The notes under the pieces were generated by a model. The model made no database searches, was not told where the DNA came from, and was given only the letters and a program-made list of their open reading frames with translations. A stretch of 64,000 nucleotides of DNA. Origin: Fennellomyces sp. T-0311 (Eukaryota; Mucoromycota; Mucoromycetes; Mucorales; Lichtheimiaceae). Location of the stretch: NCBI GenBank assembly GCA_025266875.1, contig JALLLT010000053.1:186001-250000 (forward strand), in the 5' to 3' direction. The position numbers and the translations under genes are program-made. This document shows positions 48,901 through 60,978 of this stretch, in pieces (positions within the stretch are counted from its first letter, which is position 1; the number at the start of each line of letters is the position of its first letter).

Positions 48901-51900
48901 CACCTGGGACAAAATTTCTATATCTAGCAAAAGGGAAGGTCATAAATATCTATGTCGAAGTTTTCCACGCCGCTGTTTTGACTATCGCATAGCACCACTG
49001 AATTCATCGTTAAATTCTCTACAAAAAATGCCAAGTTATCAATGAAATCTGATCACGAAATCAGTTTCTAATCAACGAAAACAGCATTCAAGGCTAAAGT
49101 ACTAACTTTGGTTTTTCGACTTCTCTATTTTCGAATCGTTTTCATTTCATACGTTATCATTGCTCTGACATTTTAATACGTATACTTTATATCTCTGAAT
49201 TTTCCCATTTCAAACGCTTATGGCCATTTTCGATTAGTACGGGTTTATACGTTTCCGGCCTTAACTTGGTTCTAAATAATGCTATAGACACAAACTCAAC
49301 GGTTCCGTAACGCATACGCTATGGTGTGTCAATTACAAAAGTTAAATAAATTCAGAAAATTTTCATCTAAATCTCGGTTGAAAGCCAAAGATACACTTAT
49401 AACTTTTTTCCTCTGTCGCTATTTTTTAATGCCGTTACCATCACAGTATGCGCCGAAAACTTTTCTGTAAATCACACCTTATGTATTAAGGAGATTCAAT
49501 CGTAGGTCAAGTCAGTAACGTGTTCAAAGGTACTTGATGGACTCCACTGCCAGCTCAAAACAACTAAAGTAAAAATACTATACCTTCATCCCGATCCAAC
49601 TCTACATGACTCTTTGGAGGTTAATTTACGTATAAAGTGTGCTTGGTAGCTTGGATATACTTCTGAATGCTGCCATAGACTAGAAAAGCGCACAGACTTT
49701 CACACTTCGGCTTTAATTTCGCTGATTTTCGCTGGTTATACCTGGATGGCCCTTGGATTGACTTGTATTTTGCATACGCCTCTGCTTCTACTACTTTTTT
49801 TATAAGTAGTAAAGTCATTTCAAAAGCTTTATGGATGAGAAATGCGCTCACAGTCAGTTTTGCATCTTTTTTGTCGCAGCAAATGCCGGGCAATCAGCAC
49901 TATGAGGCACTACATCGACGATGTGATGGTTTATATTATACTTGATGGACATGTGCCAAACAGGCTCATTGATAAGATTGATGTTATAACAAGTTGTCTT
50001 CACCGGTAGCATAATACTATGAGAAATACTTATAAATATGATATATGGATATTCGATTTTTTTTGGCGACTTACTGAGTATTTTATGCATCGTTCTACAT
50101 AGCATGATTCATCAGGTTCATACCTGCGATGGGTACATTCTTGATTGGCGAACCATACCATTGCATATACGCTCCACCGGAAAAGACCAAGTCAAGGAGG
50201 ATGCCCATAGCCAACCAGTTTTTTGGACTAAATTTTCGGTTGCGCTCTATCACTGTCAAAAACAGACAAACAATTATGGTACTTTATTTCCTCTAACACA
50301 GGCAAGAACCTCACCTATTTGATGAACTTTCTCTGTGGGTAATAAGTTCTTCTGCTATACTTTATAGGATATCCACTTTTCATTTTCTCTCATCGTGCAT
50401 CATACAGTATATATACGTAATATGTAAAAAGCAGAGGTGTAAAATATTTGTTTGGGCCATAGTTTTATATTACCCGCAATGTGGAGCACGATTCTTACGT
50501 AAGATTTAAAAGGAAAGACGGGATGGCTGCCGTAAATTTAGAAAGTAGCGCTTTGCTGATTAAGCGGGTACACCGAGAGTGCTATTTTTAATTGAATTGT
50601 CTAGCCTGTCGACCGATATCGTATGAGAAACAATGTGTAGCATTTCTGAGCTTTCTTTCACTTCATAGAACATGATCAATCACAGTGGTACGCAGTATAC
50701 TTCAGCAATACGTGTTTGAAAGTCCAATGCTTATGCGCTCACATCAATTACAGCTGACGCTGGCTTTTAATATCAAACTACTTGTATCTCATGCTGTCAT
50801 AATTCCTTACGATAATTCAGTACAATAGAGAGACTATAAGGAGCGATCGCCTTAGATATAATTGCGACGAAGCTATCCTAAACGAGTAAGTTTGCAGCTC
50901 CGTCTCAAGCACAAGGTTGATCTGCTAAAGTGACGGTCTGACGATCAACTTTAACTTGAGACATGCAGGTTGGCCTCACAAAAAGCAATTGTTGTTTAAT
51001 ATCTGCAACTTGTTAATTGATTAATTAAAGAGCAAGTATTGTTGCGGTATGTTGAGCTATTAATACATTCTTCAAACTTGGATTGCTAATATTCTTACCT
51101 AAGTGATTCTCTACTGCCGGCGCATTGTATTATATTTATTACTACAACGGTAATAATGAGAGATGCTGCGCCATAACTAGTTGCCACATTACTAAAACAG
51201 AAAACGATGGTTTAGAATACTCTTATCATAATTTATCGTTTCAGAAGAAAGCAAATAATCCATGATTGGCAGCCATTCTAGTAAAGAATCAGCATTTCTG
51301 TATCAAAGTCACCATTAATAAATACCCGATTATCTTTTTTCCTAAGCCGCGTGTTATGAAAAGTACGTAACACGTGCATGGTGTAGCTGTCTTTTCTAAA
51401 AAAAAAAACTGATTCCATCGCCAACGCCACAGCACTAGCGGTTGAATAGGGCATGACCACGTTGCCATAGACAATGTTTAGCCTCCCTTATTATTGATGT
51501 CAATAATGAGTGAAGTAATTACTGTGGTCATGTGGTTGGGTAAGCAGATATACTATTTTCGCACCGAGCTTTATTCGAGAAGGTTACGCATCGTGATACG
51601 GATATTGAAGATCAGGGACTCCAGCATCGCACATTCACACATGCAAGCACTTTGCCAAGAGGGAAAAGGCGGGGCGATCGGCCAACAACGTTGTTGTAGT
51701 TGTACCACATTATTCGGCACAACGCGTTGTCAAGCACGGTATTATATGAAATGTGCAACCGGCCTGACTCTATTTCTCGTATACCACAGCATGAGCGATA
51801 AATTTTATATAGCAAGGCTTACTTGGTGTCCTTGTCAACACATAATGTGTGATACGTAGCACAGCTCGTAATTTTAGCAAGCGTACACTGTGGATATCGT

Positions 51901-53042
51901 GATTGCAAGTTAAATTAAATAGACAACGAACAACATATGTCATTCACTACATCTAGATGGTTCGGTGTTCCACCTTAAAAGTTCCCTTTGTTTTGTCAAA
52001 AACAAAAGCAGACAAAAAAAGATCATGTGATGTATTATTGGCCCATTCACGTTCGAGGTACTACAAGAAGGGAGAAACAGTGGAGGTCCCAGTATTTAGC
52101 GCGCGACGGTACCCAAAGCCCGCTGATTTTCGCTTGTATGGGCTCGGGCCGGTGAAAAACGAAAACACAGCAGAGCTTGGATCTCTAGCCAAACAGTATC
52201 GTACGACCTAACAATGGAACTTGTGCAACGGGGCATCCGGGTGGTGGAGTTTGAAAATTTCCTAGCTGGTCACCGCGCAGCCGAAAAAAGCGATCCATGC
52301 TTCATTCTCACCTCCCTTAATGACAGTCAGGAGAGGACAGGGACCAAGTCCGCTGTTGACAAAATAGTAAAAATGGTAAATGACGAGAAGAGGAGTCAAT
52401 GCAACGACGTAATGTTGGTTGCGGATATGAAAAGCAAAGAACAAAAGGTAACTCCCGAGCCCCCATGGCTAGCTGGGATTTGCAAACGAAGATCATCCCA
52501 TGTGTTATTCTATATTCCGCCCAAGCACAATCCCAACAACATAGAAAGAGTGATAATTTTTTCCAGGTGATCGGGTTGCCCGAGCAAGTGTGATTTTCCC
52601 TGGAGCGTTGCGTTTGGACCGTCCTATCAGAGTGGGGGACGGTTATTTCAAGAAGACAGTGCAACGTTAGCGAATTACTGAAACGGGGTAAGCGTCGCAC
52701 CCAACAGCGATGCGTTTTTTCGATGCCCGCCACTGCCTGTGCCTGTTTTCATATTACCCACTACCTTTTGTATCTCCTTTACTAGGACTCCTATGGAAAC
52801 AGAAAATACTTCCCGCTCTGCCGGCTCCAAATAAACTTTTTTTCTCTCTCAGTGTGTTCTGCGTTTCGCAAGATAATGCTTCTTTCTTCTCTTTTCCATC
52901 ACTAAACGGTCAATCCTTTCTTGTTCTTCTCCCCCCCCCTTCTCTACCCCCTCCACATTGACGCATACATATATATACACATATACGTTACTATATATAT
53001 ATAACTTCAACCTAATAATTTATACTCCAGCAACCCACTTTC
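45932..53042. other. Seven-kilobase gene-poor region
   Basis: Mostly AT-rich with scattered short frames. The least random items are a 216-codon minus frame at 47014-47664, a minus frame at 49621-49893 (LLLIKKVVEAEAYAKYKS), and two adjacent plus frames at 51957-52211 and 52214-52570 in different phases. None has a recognisable domain, and no splice chain links them. The promoter of the RhoGEF gene (TATATATATA near 52993-53002) is at the right end. Confidence 0.4.
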
Positions 53043-54791
53043 ATGCTGAAAAAGACCAGATCGGCCAGCACAACCTCCACACGAGCCACCATTCGGACAA
53101 CCACGTCTTCCGAGTTGTCGTTCAATAGTAGTTGCAGCGGTAGTCGACTTGGGGGAGCAGGATCATCCGTCAGCGACGCAAGCACTTCGATGAGTACTTA
53201 CAGCATGGAAGACCAAATATCATCTTTCCGCATATCTCTCAGTTCGTCTGCATGTCAACCCGCTCTACACGACGATGTCGACGTTATTGATGAATTATAC
53301 GAGTTTTTTGGAAACGAGCTGGATTCTCGTAGCATGGGTTCGTACTATTGCACCTTACACAAATATACGAACCATCTCGCTAAAAAAGAAACCCGTCATA
53401 TATATAGATCTGGTGGTAGAAGCTGATCTTCAAAATCGCGAACGCGTCCTACGAGAATTATTCGATACAGAGGGACGCTTCATCGCAAAGATTCAGGCAG
53501 CGCTTGAATACTACAAAAAGCCCATGATGAGTAGCTTTCGTTCATCATCAAATACGTCGGGCCCGTCATCATCTTCGTTGCCTCGCAATTTTCTCTCGTC
53601 CAACAAATCCGCAGGGATGGTACGAGGAAACGATGTCGAGCTGGTATTTAGCAATTTAGAAGATATTCTCAGTATCAGCCGTCGGTTCTTCAATGGCCTC
53701 AAAGAACGGTAAGGCACGAGCGCGGATGGTTTGACAAGTAAAATTAACGAATGGCTCCTAGATTCCGTATATGGGGACCCACACAGCTGCTATCCGATAT
53801 TTTTCGTACACTGGTAAGGCACACTCCTGCCTTTGCGATCCTCCATCCCATAGTTCTAACTTTATGTTCGTAGGTGCTTGACGCATCATCCTACTACACA
53901 TATTATGAAAACTACGGCATTGCCATGAGTGTGTTGGAGCGACTTGCTCGTACACCAGCCACCAAGAAACATGTAGAGGTAAAATGGATAATACTGGTTT
54001 AATGGGGACACAAACATGCTCACACGGATGCGGCTTGTTTTTTAGGCGATGATCGACTCGACTGGTTCTGGTCAAATATCGTTGTTTGCATTACTTTCCC
54101 TGCCTTTGCAATCCATCACTCGATACGCACAGCTCATGAATGAACTTGTACGATACACCGACCCACACCACCCGGATGCTCAGCAGCTAAGTCAGTGCGC
54201 AAAACGAATGGCCCGTCTTGAAGCCAACATGCGTCACCTGTAAGTTATTGTTTTTGGTGATGGTCGAGCCACATATACTAACATTTTTCTAATTAAAGGC
54301 TACAAAACTGCCAAAATGTCAGTCGACTCGTCGACATGATCTGTTTAATCCGAAATTGCCCAGTTCTACTCGACGAACCTCGACAGTTCATCATGCGTGG
54401 CCAGCTTACTAGTGTCAGTACCGGAAGCTACAATCACCGTGACGACCGCCGAATGTACTTTTTGCTTAGCGACTGTCTCATCTTTGCTCGACCACGAGAC
54501 GATATAACCCCGTCTGCTCTCTATTTTAAGGGGAAAATCGATCTTCGTGACGCTGTCATCAAGGAGTTACCAAAAAAAAAACTTAACCATCCACACGCAT
54601 TCGAAATTTCCATTAATTCAAGTGACCCGAATTACAAATACGCGGACGATATCGATGCACTACTTGCCGCGGCTGGCGGTTCTACTATCCAAATGTTCTA
54701 TTTCAAGGCTGATTCTAAAGAGGCACTCAACATGTGGATCGGGGAAATCCAGCAAGTAATCGACCAGCTTAATCCACAGCGAAGGCGATAA
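53043..54791 (+). CDS. Compact Rho guanine-nucleotide exchange factor (DH-PH)
   Basis: Six exons: 53043-53337, 53408-53708, 53762-53813, 53874-53978, 54046-54239, 54299-54791; 479 residues. The first ~75 residues are Ser/Thr-rich and disordered. The DH (Dbl-homology) domain has RVLRELFDTEGRFIAKIQAA (CR1), FSNLEDILSISRRFF, SIFALL-like LFALLSLPLQSITRYAQLMN (CR3) and DAQQLSQCAKRMARLE. The PH domain has FIMRGQLTSVSTGSY, MYFLLSDCLIFARPR, HAFEISINSSD and MFYFKADSKEALNMWIGEIQ. It activates a Rho-family GTPase in polarity or wall signalling by analogy. No other domain is fused, which makes it small for a fungal RhoGEF. Confidence 0.92.
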
Positions 54792-56835
54792 AGGTGCTTC
54801 CTCGGCAACACCATAAAAAACCCACTCCTTTCAAAAATCACTCCCCTTCCCTTATTCCTTTACCCTCTCCGCTTTCCCGCAAACACTGTATACCAAGAGG
54901 GCTGTTGCTGTTCGTAATTCGTTATTCTTTTTTTAACTTCCTTTGCACAATTTCCTCACTCGCTCATTACCTCTCATTACCTATTATATATATATTCTTC
55001 TGTGTATGCATCATCGTAATATATGAAAGTTTGTGTCGTTATGTGGCATTTCCTAAAAGGATGCGCGTATATAAAAGACCGGCGTTCTAGAACGCTTATT
55101 TGACTTTAGTTGAACATTTTCGGAATAGCATTCATTAGTAACCATCGTCAGCACGTGTTTGCTACTCAGCGAGCACGGACTGTGTTGCACTCGGTAAGAA
55201 CCGCGACACCGTGCCAACCGTTGGTCCCCCGCAACTCGGTTGCGTGCCGATGAGCAAAGGAAGCATCCACAACTCTAAGCACAGCACAATAGGAACTTGA
55301 ACCTTAAACGGTGTCAACCAACAGACATCGCCTAGATACACAAGGCTGGTGTCAAAAAGTGTTCTTTCTCTTTCTTCCATTACTCACTCACTCTCTCATT
55401 TGCTGCGAAATTTGCATTGCCGTCTATACAATAAAAGAAACCAATTCTCTCGAAGTTGTATTACAACTATGCCAGAGAAGACATAGAAATGCCTCGCTTT
55501 AAGGACATCCCAGGACATTTACTTGAATCAGTTTTCACGACCGGTCCTTGAATGCAGAGAAAGTAGAAGCCACCCAACGCACTCTACACGCGTTCCAGCT
55601 GCTTAAACCCCTGCAAATCTCAAGCTTGTAACAACTCTTGCGATAGAGCATATTGATAAACAGCTTTGTCGAGACTTTGTATTAATATCGCCTTGTGTTC
55701 AGGCAGCTGAATCCACGACTACGGCACCCCGATTGTCGTAAGACGGGAATGCAACATTTAATGATCACGGGCAGGATAGTCAGCATGACTTTGGCAGCAC
55801 AAGCAAAGGGGACTGGTTACCAATACTTTTACCAGAGCATTGGTTCGTTTTAGTCAAGACGTCAGCAGATCAATTTTTTTACAAAGGCTGATGTGGAATT
55901 TACACTGAAGCGAAACGCCCAAGGTTATTACACTATTCAGAAGACCTTTTCATTATACAAATGCAACGCCACAGCAACCTTAAAATATTCGGAAATGATT
56001 ACGTATCTCGGTAGGGGGCCTCGAAGCATCGGTTGACCTTCTTACCGGAGCAAGCTTTTTGGAAGGCCCAGACAGCATACAAAGTAGCGGATGGTAATTA
56101 CTGCTCGAAGATGTATCTCCTGCATAACCAAGTCAAATCAAAAGATGGTGACTCTATACGCGACGGCTATCAGAAATGGACTCATCAATCTTTGATCACA
56201 CCATAAAGAGAATACTGCCCTTTGTATGCGCAGCTTGTCAATAAGTACTATCATATATCGATTGAATGGGATCGCTATCCATTGATAAAGAAGAGCATTG
56301 ATTTAACGTGTGAATGTAAAAGCAACGGGTCGAGAACATGCATGGCGAGATGCGGAGTCCGGGAGTGATGAGTGGTGGAAGGGGAAATAACGCCGATCCT
56401 ACGTATAGTTCAAGTAGTGAAGTAATTGATTCCGATATCCCTTATTTCGCTGGTCCGTCTTGCTAATATCCACTTTTATGAGTGGAAGTCTTCATTCTAC
56501 TTTGGACGGAACGGCTCAATGTCGATATGTATGGCACACTTACGTTCAGATAGCTCGAATTGGGAATTGTGGCCCATTTTCAGGCCAATGGCTCACCTGC
56601 GTTTTGAATGATCAAATTTAACTTCCCAGGCTGGTACGTTTACAATACACCCCTACTGCATGCTGGGTTTGTTTTGACAGCCTTACATTTTCATAACGTT
56701 GACGCCCCATTCCAAATGTTGTTGCTCGCCCGCGGTATAAATACTCACACTATCTTACGCACAGATAAACCACACGTAACACTTTTTCCCTTCTCTTCTT
56801 ACTTTAGCTTACTTTTTCTCAAGAGGTGGCAGAAA
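54792..56835. other. Gene-poor spacer
   Basis: 3' region of the RhoGEF gene, then AT-rich sequence without supported genes. Frames at 54794-55090, 55162-55380 and 56426-56611 carry no signature. The end is the promoter of the small zinc-finger gene. Confidence 0.4.
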
Positions 56836-57128
56836 ATGATGTGTGATACGAATTGGTGCACCTACTGTGATGTCGCTATCAGCCCGCACTCGGTACAGTA
56901 GCGCTCTTTTTTTTTATATATATTTAGCACACAAAGGATCGGTGCTTTTTGACAGCTAACATCTTTTTTCAGAATTCACTGTATTGCTCAAAGGAGTGCC
57001 TCAAAAAAGATACTATCTACCACTGTATCTCGCGTGTAAGCTTTCCTCGGTGCCGCAAAGGCGTTATTTTTCGGGCCAATAGCCGGCGTTTAGGAATGAT
57101 GACTCGCCAACAGAATCTCTCGAACTGA
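56836..57128 (+). CDS. Ecl1-type small zinc-finger protein (life-span regulatory factor family)
   Basis: Two exons, 56836-56892 and 56973-57128; 70 residues. The N-terminus MMCDTNWCTYCDVAISPHS followed by NSLYCSKECLKKDTIYHC gives the C-x2-C ... C-x3-C pattern of the Ecl1 family, whose fission yeast members extend chronological life span when overexpressed. The rest is short and basic. Other in-frame ATGs lie upstream, from 56608, but that stretch is unlike the family and hydrophobic, so the ATG next to the zinc site was chosen. The second exon may be followed by further exons if its end is spliced at ISR|GTAAGC; I could not trace them. Confidence 0.65.
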
Positions 57129-58336
57129 TGACTCACGAGGGACACGGATACGTACCGTGATATACCCTGTAGCATGAAACGTAAAAAACATATCCAAACG
57201 TATGGATCCAAATACCCCCAACATTTCATCTGTATAATAAAACAATCACCAATTCATTCATCATATGTATCATCTCGAAAACCTCTTTTGTTTCAGCCCC
57301 TTTAAAAGTACTCGGCCCCCGCAGTATGGATTCTGACTGGTGCCCTCGCGCCGCACCGGGCCATAAAATTTGGAGCAGCTGAAAAGAAAATACTAGTATC
57401 ATCGAATCCACCAGAAAATCATTGTTATACAGGAAAACATGCTAAGTCGTAATTGGTTATGCACTAGTCCCGTTAAAATTCCAATTCCAGATACAAGACC
57501 ACCTATATGATAACCTAAGCTTTCCCTATGCAGCATCATTGTTGATTATTACTTTTCCATTCTGTGCTTTTTTTAACTTTCTTAGATGACGACAGGATAT
57601 ACAAGATTTACACTTATGCGCGCTATAGATGTCTGTGTGCAAGTGCTTATTGATATTGGTCTCACTACTATCGGATCAATGGAACCGATTGTCCTGCTTC
57701 CCATCAGCTCAACTGCTGCCTTTTAATGGAAGTAAACCGTCGTCGCAAATGCATCTTCCGCGGGTAAAAGGCACCCGCCATAATCATTACTATGATACGT
57801 ATATCCGTATGCCGGGTAAAAGGATTGCTAGAGCGGTTCAAATTTAATGCAATAAATGTACACTGCATTAACCTGACTTCCGTTACCCCTCACGTTTCAT
57901 GCATTTTGTTGCCTTTTCCTTTTCATACTTTCATTACTGACGTATATACGCAATAATAACTCGAACCAGTAATCCCTTATCTGTCAATCCAATATTTAAT
58001 ACAAATATTCTGATCTTGCGGTGTTAAAGAAACATCTTGCCATTTTAAGAATAAAAACCGATAAATAGGCACTTGCATTAAATTTCATGCCAAGCAAAGT
58101 AAAGATGCTCAGCAGCGTTACTGACGGCAAAATGAAGCCGCTTACACATTTTATGGCCTCGTGTGTCACAAGTTAAAGAGATATCTTACTGTTACATTGT
58201 TACACAATGATGTAAAGAAGCAAGCCTTTGTCTGTAGGTCATTTCCCGTTTTACCCAACCTCAACATATATAAAAAGGGGTGTAATTTGTTGGGATCCTG
58301 CCCTATCTATTATTTTTTTTTATTTTACGATACAAA
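57129..58336. other. Spacer with the promoter of C2 paralogue A
   Basis: Frames at 57226-57411, 57629-57847 and 58161-58406 show no signature. The last ~150 bp resemble the region upstream of paralogue B. Confidence 0.45.
58191..58278 (+). promoter_or_regulatory. Promoter of C2 paralogue A, duplicated at paralogue B
   Basis: Shared with 60189-60269: CAATGATGTAAA, then CTGYAGGTCATTTCCYGTTT and a TATA box (ATATATAAAA at about 58266). The conserved blocks and their spacing suggest the promoter was copied with the gene. Confidence 0.7.
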
Positions 58337-59070
58337 ATGGTTTTCGGTCGATCTTATCCCGCTGGTGTTCTCACTGTTGATGTTTGTATGTATTCACTGT
58401 CATTAATAACCTCAATTTCCGGATTTTGGATCACTAAACATTTGATATCTCTTCCAAAATATAGTCGAGGGTAAGGAATTGAAGAACCAGGATTTTCTCG
58501 GCAAGGTTAGCTTTCAAATTAATGAATTGCACTGATCAAAGCTGATATATATATTATTCACAGAACGACCCCTTTATGTGAGTTAACGTGATCCTAATCC
58601 TGTGCTTTGATGGGTTCTAATCGGAGGACACGTGTCCTATTAGTGAGTTGTGGCTCGACGATGATTACAAGCAGCGCACAAGCGAACTTTCCAACGTACG
58701 TATAGTCTCCACTATATTCTCTTTTGGCCATATCGGAACAACAGTTTAAACGTACATTCATTTAGACCAACAATCCAGTCTGGAATGAGACTTTCACTTT
58801 CAACATTGCCGAAGGCTCTTCTGACAGCAAGCTTTACATAAAGGTTATTGACCAAGATTTGATTGGCACTGACAAGATTGGTGATGCCAAGGTTGATCTC
58901 AAGGATGTCTACGATGGAGAAGTGTTTGATGACTGGTAAAATTTGTATGAAAAGACACGATAGACTCGATATTAACTGTCAGATTCTGTAACAGGGTTAA
59001 GCTCCCTGCCAAGCTCGGCCTCAACAGCCATGGAGAGATCCATTTGCGTATTGAATTTGCTCCCAACTAA
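58337..59070 (+). CDS. Single C2-domain protein, paralogue A
   Basis: Six exons: 58337-58385, 58465-58505, 58564-58577, 58644-58695, 58766-58935, 58995-59070; 133 residues, almost exactly one C2 domain and nothing else. Reads MVFGRSYPAGVLTVDV, EGKELKNQDFLGKNDPFIEL, DDDYKQRTSELSN, TNNPVWNETFTFNI, VIDQDLIGTDKIGDAKVDLK and SHGEIHLRIEFAPN. The Asp-rich loops (KNDPF, DQDLIGTDKIGD) look able to bind Ca2+. No signal or membrane anchor, so it probably shuttles between cytosol and membrane lipids. Exon 3 is a 14-nt microexon. Similar to plant and fungal stand-alone C2 proteins. Confidence 0.88.
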
Positions 59071-60327
59071 GCATATTCAACAGAAGCGCATATATAGCTA
59101 TACCTATCCCTACTTCCCCATTTTTTCTGTATTGCAATAAACACGTTACAAACATGTTTGTATATACTAAGATAAACAGCTGGACCTTTTGATTGTGGAG
59201 GTCAGGCCTTTTCTAGTGAAAAAACGAGCAGACACAGCAGCTGAACCCTAATATGTAGCAGACTTGTGGGTACTTTTACAGACGAAACACCAAGGGCAAA
59301 GTGTCGTTTCACAACTTAACCTCAAACTTTTTATGTGCGAAACTTCATATGCTCGTTTGTCTGTCTATTTTGCATAGCGATGCATTAGCTGCCAAATAAG
59401 TATGTAGTAGTCAATCTGCTTGAGAGTTTTGTTTTTCCAGTATACAAATGGTCCAGAATATGGATATTCTACAATTCTAAAGGACATCATCGTGTGTCAT
59501 TATGTATATAAAAATTTAATTAGGTTTTTTTGGCTATGTCAGCGGACGCCAACGTCCTCGTAATTTACCTTAACAGTAATTCATGTAATCCCTCTGCAGC
59601 TTTACGTACGCATTCTATGCGACGTAAATTACTAAAACTTTGAGGATACTCAGTATATTACAGAGATCTACCTGCTGATAAATGGTATGTCTAGCGACTT
59701 ATATAATTGTCAATCGGCTATTTGCACGAACAAAGTCATCGAATATAAGGATTCAATCGGAAACGTTAGCTCAAGGTGTCGATCGATGGAGCTGTCCTTC
59801 ACATGCGACAATCCGATAAAGGTGACTTTTTATGGAAATCTAAGTTGGTAATTTACTTTTTCAACGACTCGAAATACACTTGTATGCAACAGCCGCTTTT
59901 AATTGTGGCGTAATGATGTTCAAAAATAGTCGAATTACATCTGCGTTAAAGTGCGCCACCATTGACTGAAGGTTTGAACAAAGCATAGTCGGATGTATCA
60001 GCACCGCATGCAATCGCTTATGGTATACTGTCATCATTACAGTCCACACCGCAGGAAAAAGAAATTAGTGTTTTACTTGATCGAAATAATCACGATGAAC
60101 GCGAAAAGTCGGTCTGTTTTGTTCGCGCCCCTTTACGAGAGAACCAATCATAAGTTACATTCATGCAGAATTCTTTGGAAGCTGCATAGTTACCCAATGA
60201 TGTAAAAGTATGCAAACCTTTACCTGCAGGTCATTTCCTGTTTTATCCTGCCTGCATCATATATAAATAGCCTATCATTCGCCGGGGGGACCAACCTCAT
60301 TAACTTCCTCTTTTTTCTTTCAACACG
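59071..60327. other. Spacer between tandem C2 paralogues
   Basis: Contains the paralogue A terminator region (CAATAAACACG followed by ACATGTTTGTATATAC, echoed after paralogue B) and the paralogue B promoter. No other gene supported. Confidence 0.5.
60189..60269 (+). promoter_or_regulatory. Promoter of C2 paralogue B
   Basis: Duplicate of the paralogue A promoter: CAATGATGTAAAA, CTGCAGGTCATTTCCTGTTT and TATA box ATATATAAAT at about 60259. Start codon about 60 bp downstream. Confidence 0.7.
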
Positions 60328-60978
60328 ATGATGGGTTTTGGACGATCTCACCCTGCTGGCACACTTACTGTCAACGTTTGTAAGTCACAAGTAATCCAGT
60401 ATTTTTTTTCTCCCTGTATTGACACGCGTACACAGATGAAGCGAAGGATTTGAAAGATCAAGACTTGATTGGCAAGGTACTATTCTGAGCATTCCTTCGA
60501 AACTATACTGAAGAAGAATAACAATTGGTTTTACTCTTTCATGTAGAACGATCCTCATATGTGAGTTGATAAGATCTTGTATACTTTGAAGGGTCCTAAT
60601 ATGAGGATGCGTTTGTGACCAGTGAGCTGTACCTTGACAAGGAATACAAGCAGCGCACAAGTGTGATGAAGAACACTAACAATCCTGTTTGGAACGAGAC
60701 TTTTACCTTCAACATTGAAGCAGGCTCTTCCCACCACAAGCTCTACCTTCAAGTCCTTGACAAGGATAAGATTGGTACCGACAAGATTGGTGATACCAAG
60801 GTTGACATTAAGGATGTCTATGAAGGAAGAGTGTTCGACGATTGGTAAGTATTGTCAAACAGATATAAGTGGATCGTCATTAACTGTCAGATAATGTAAT
60901 AGGGTCACTCTTCCTGCTAAGCTTGGCCTCACAAGCCATGGCGAAGTCCACTTGCGCATTGAGTTCGTTCCTTACTGA
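60328..60978 (+). CDS. Single C2-domain protein, paralogue B
   Basis: Five exons: 60328-60379, 60436-60476, 60547-60560, 60623-60844, 60903-60978; 134 residues. Reads MMGFGRSHPAGTLTVNV, EAKDLKDQDLIGKNDPHIEL, DKEYKQRTSVMKNTNNPVWN, VLDKDKIGTDKIGDTKVDIK and SHGEVHLRIEFVPY. Same intron sites as paralogue A, including the 14-nt exon, except that the intron at SN|TNNPVW in A (58696-58765) is absent here. Ca2+-binding Asp residues are conserved. The copies are about 2 kb apart in the same direction, a tandem duplication. Confidence 0.9.
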
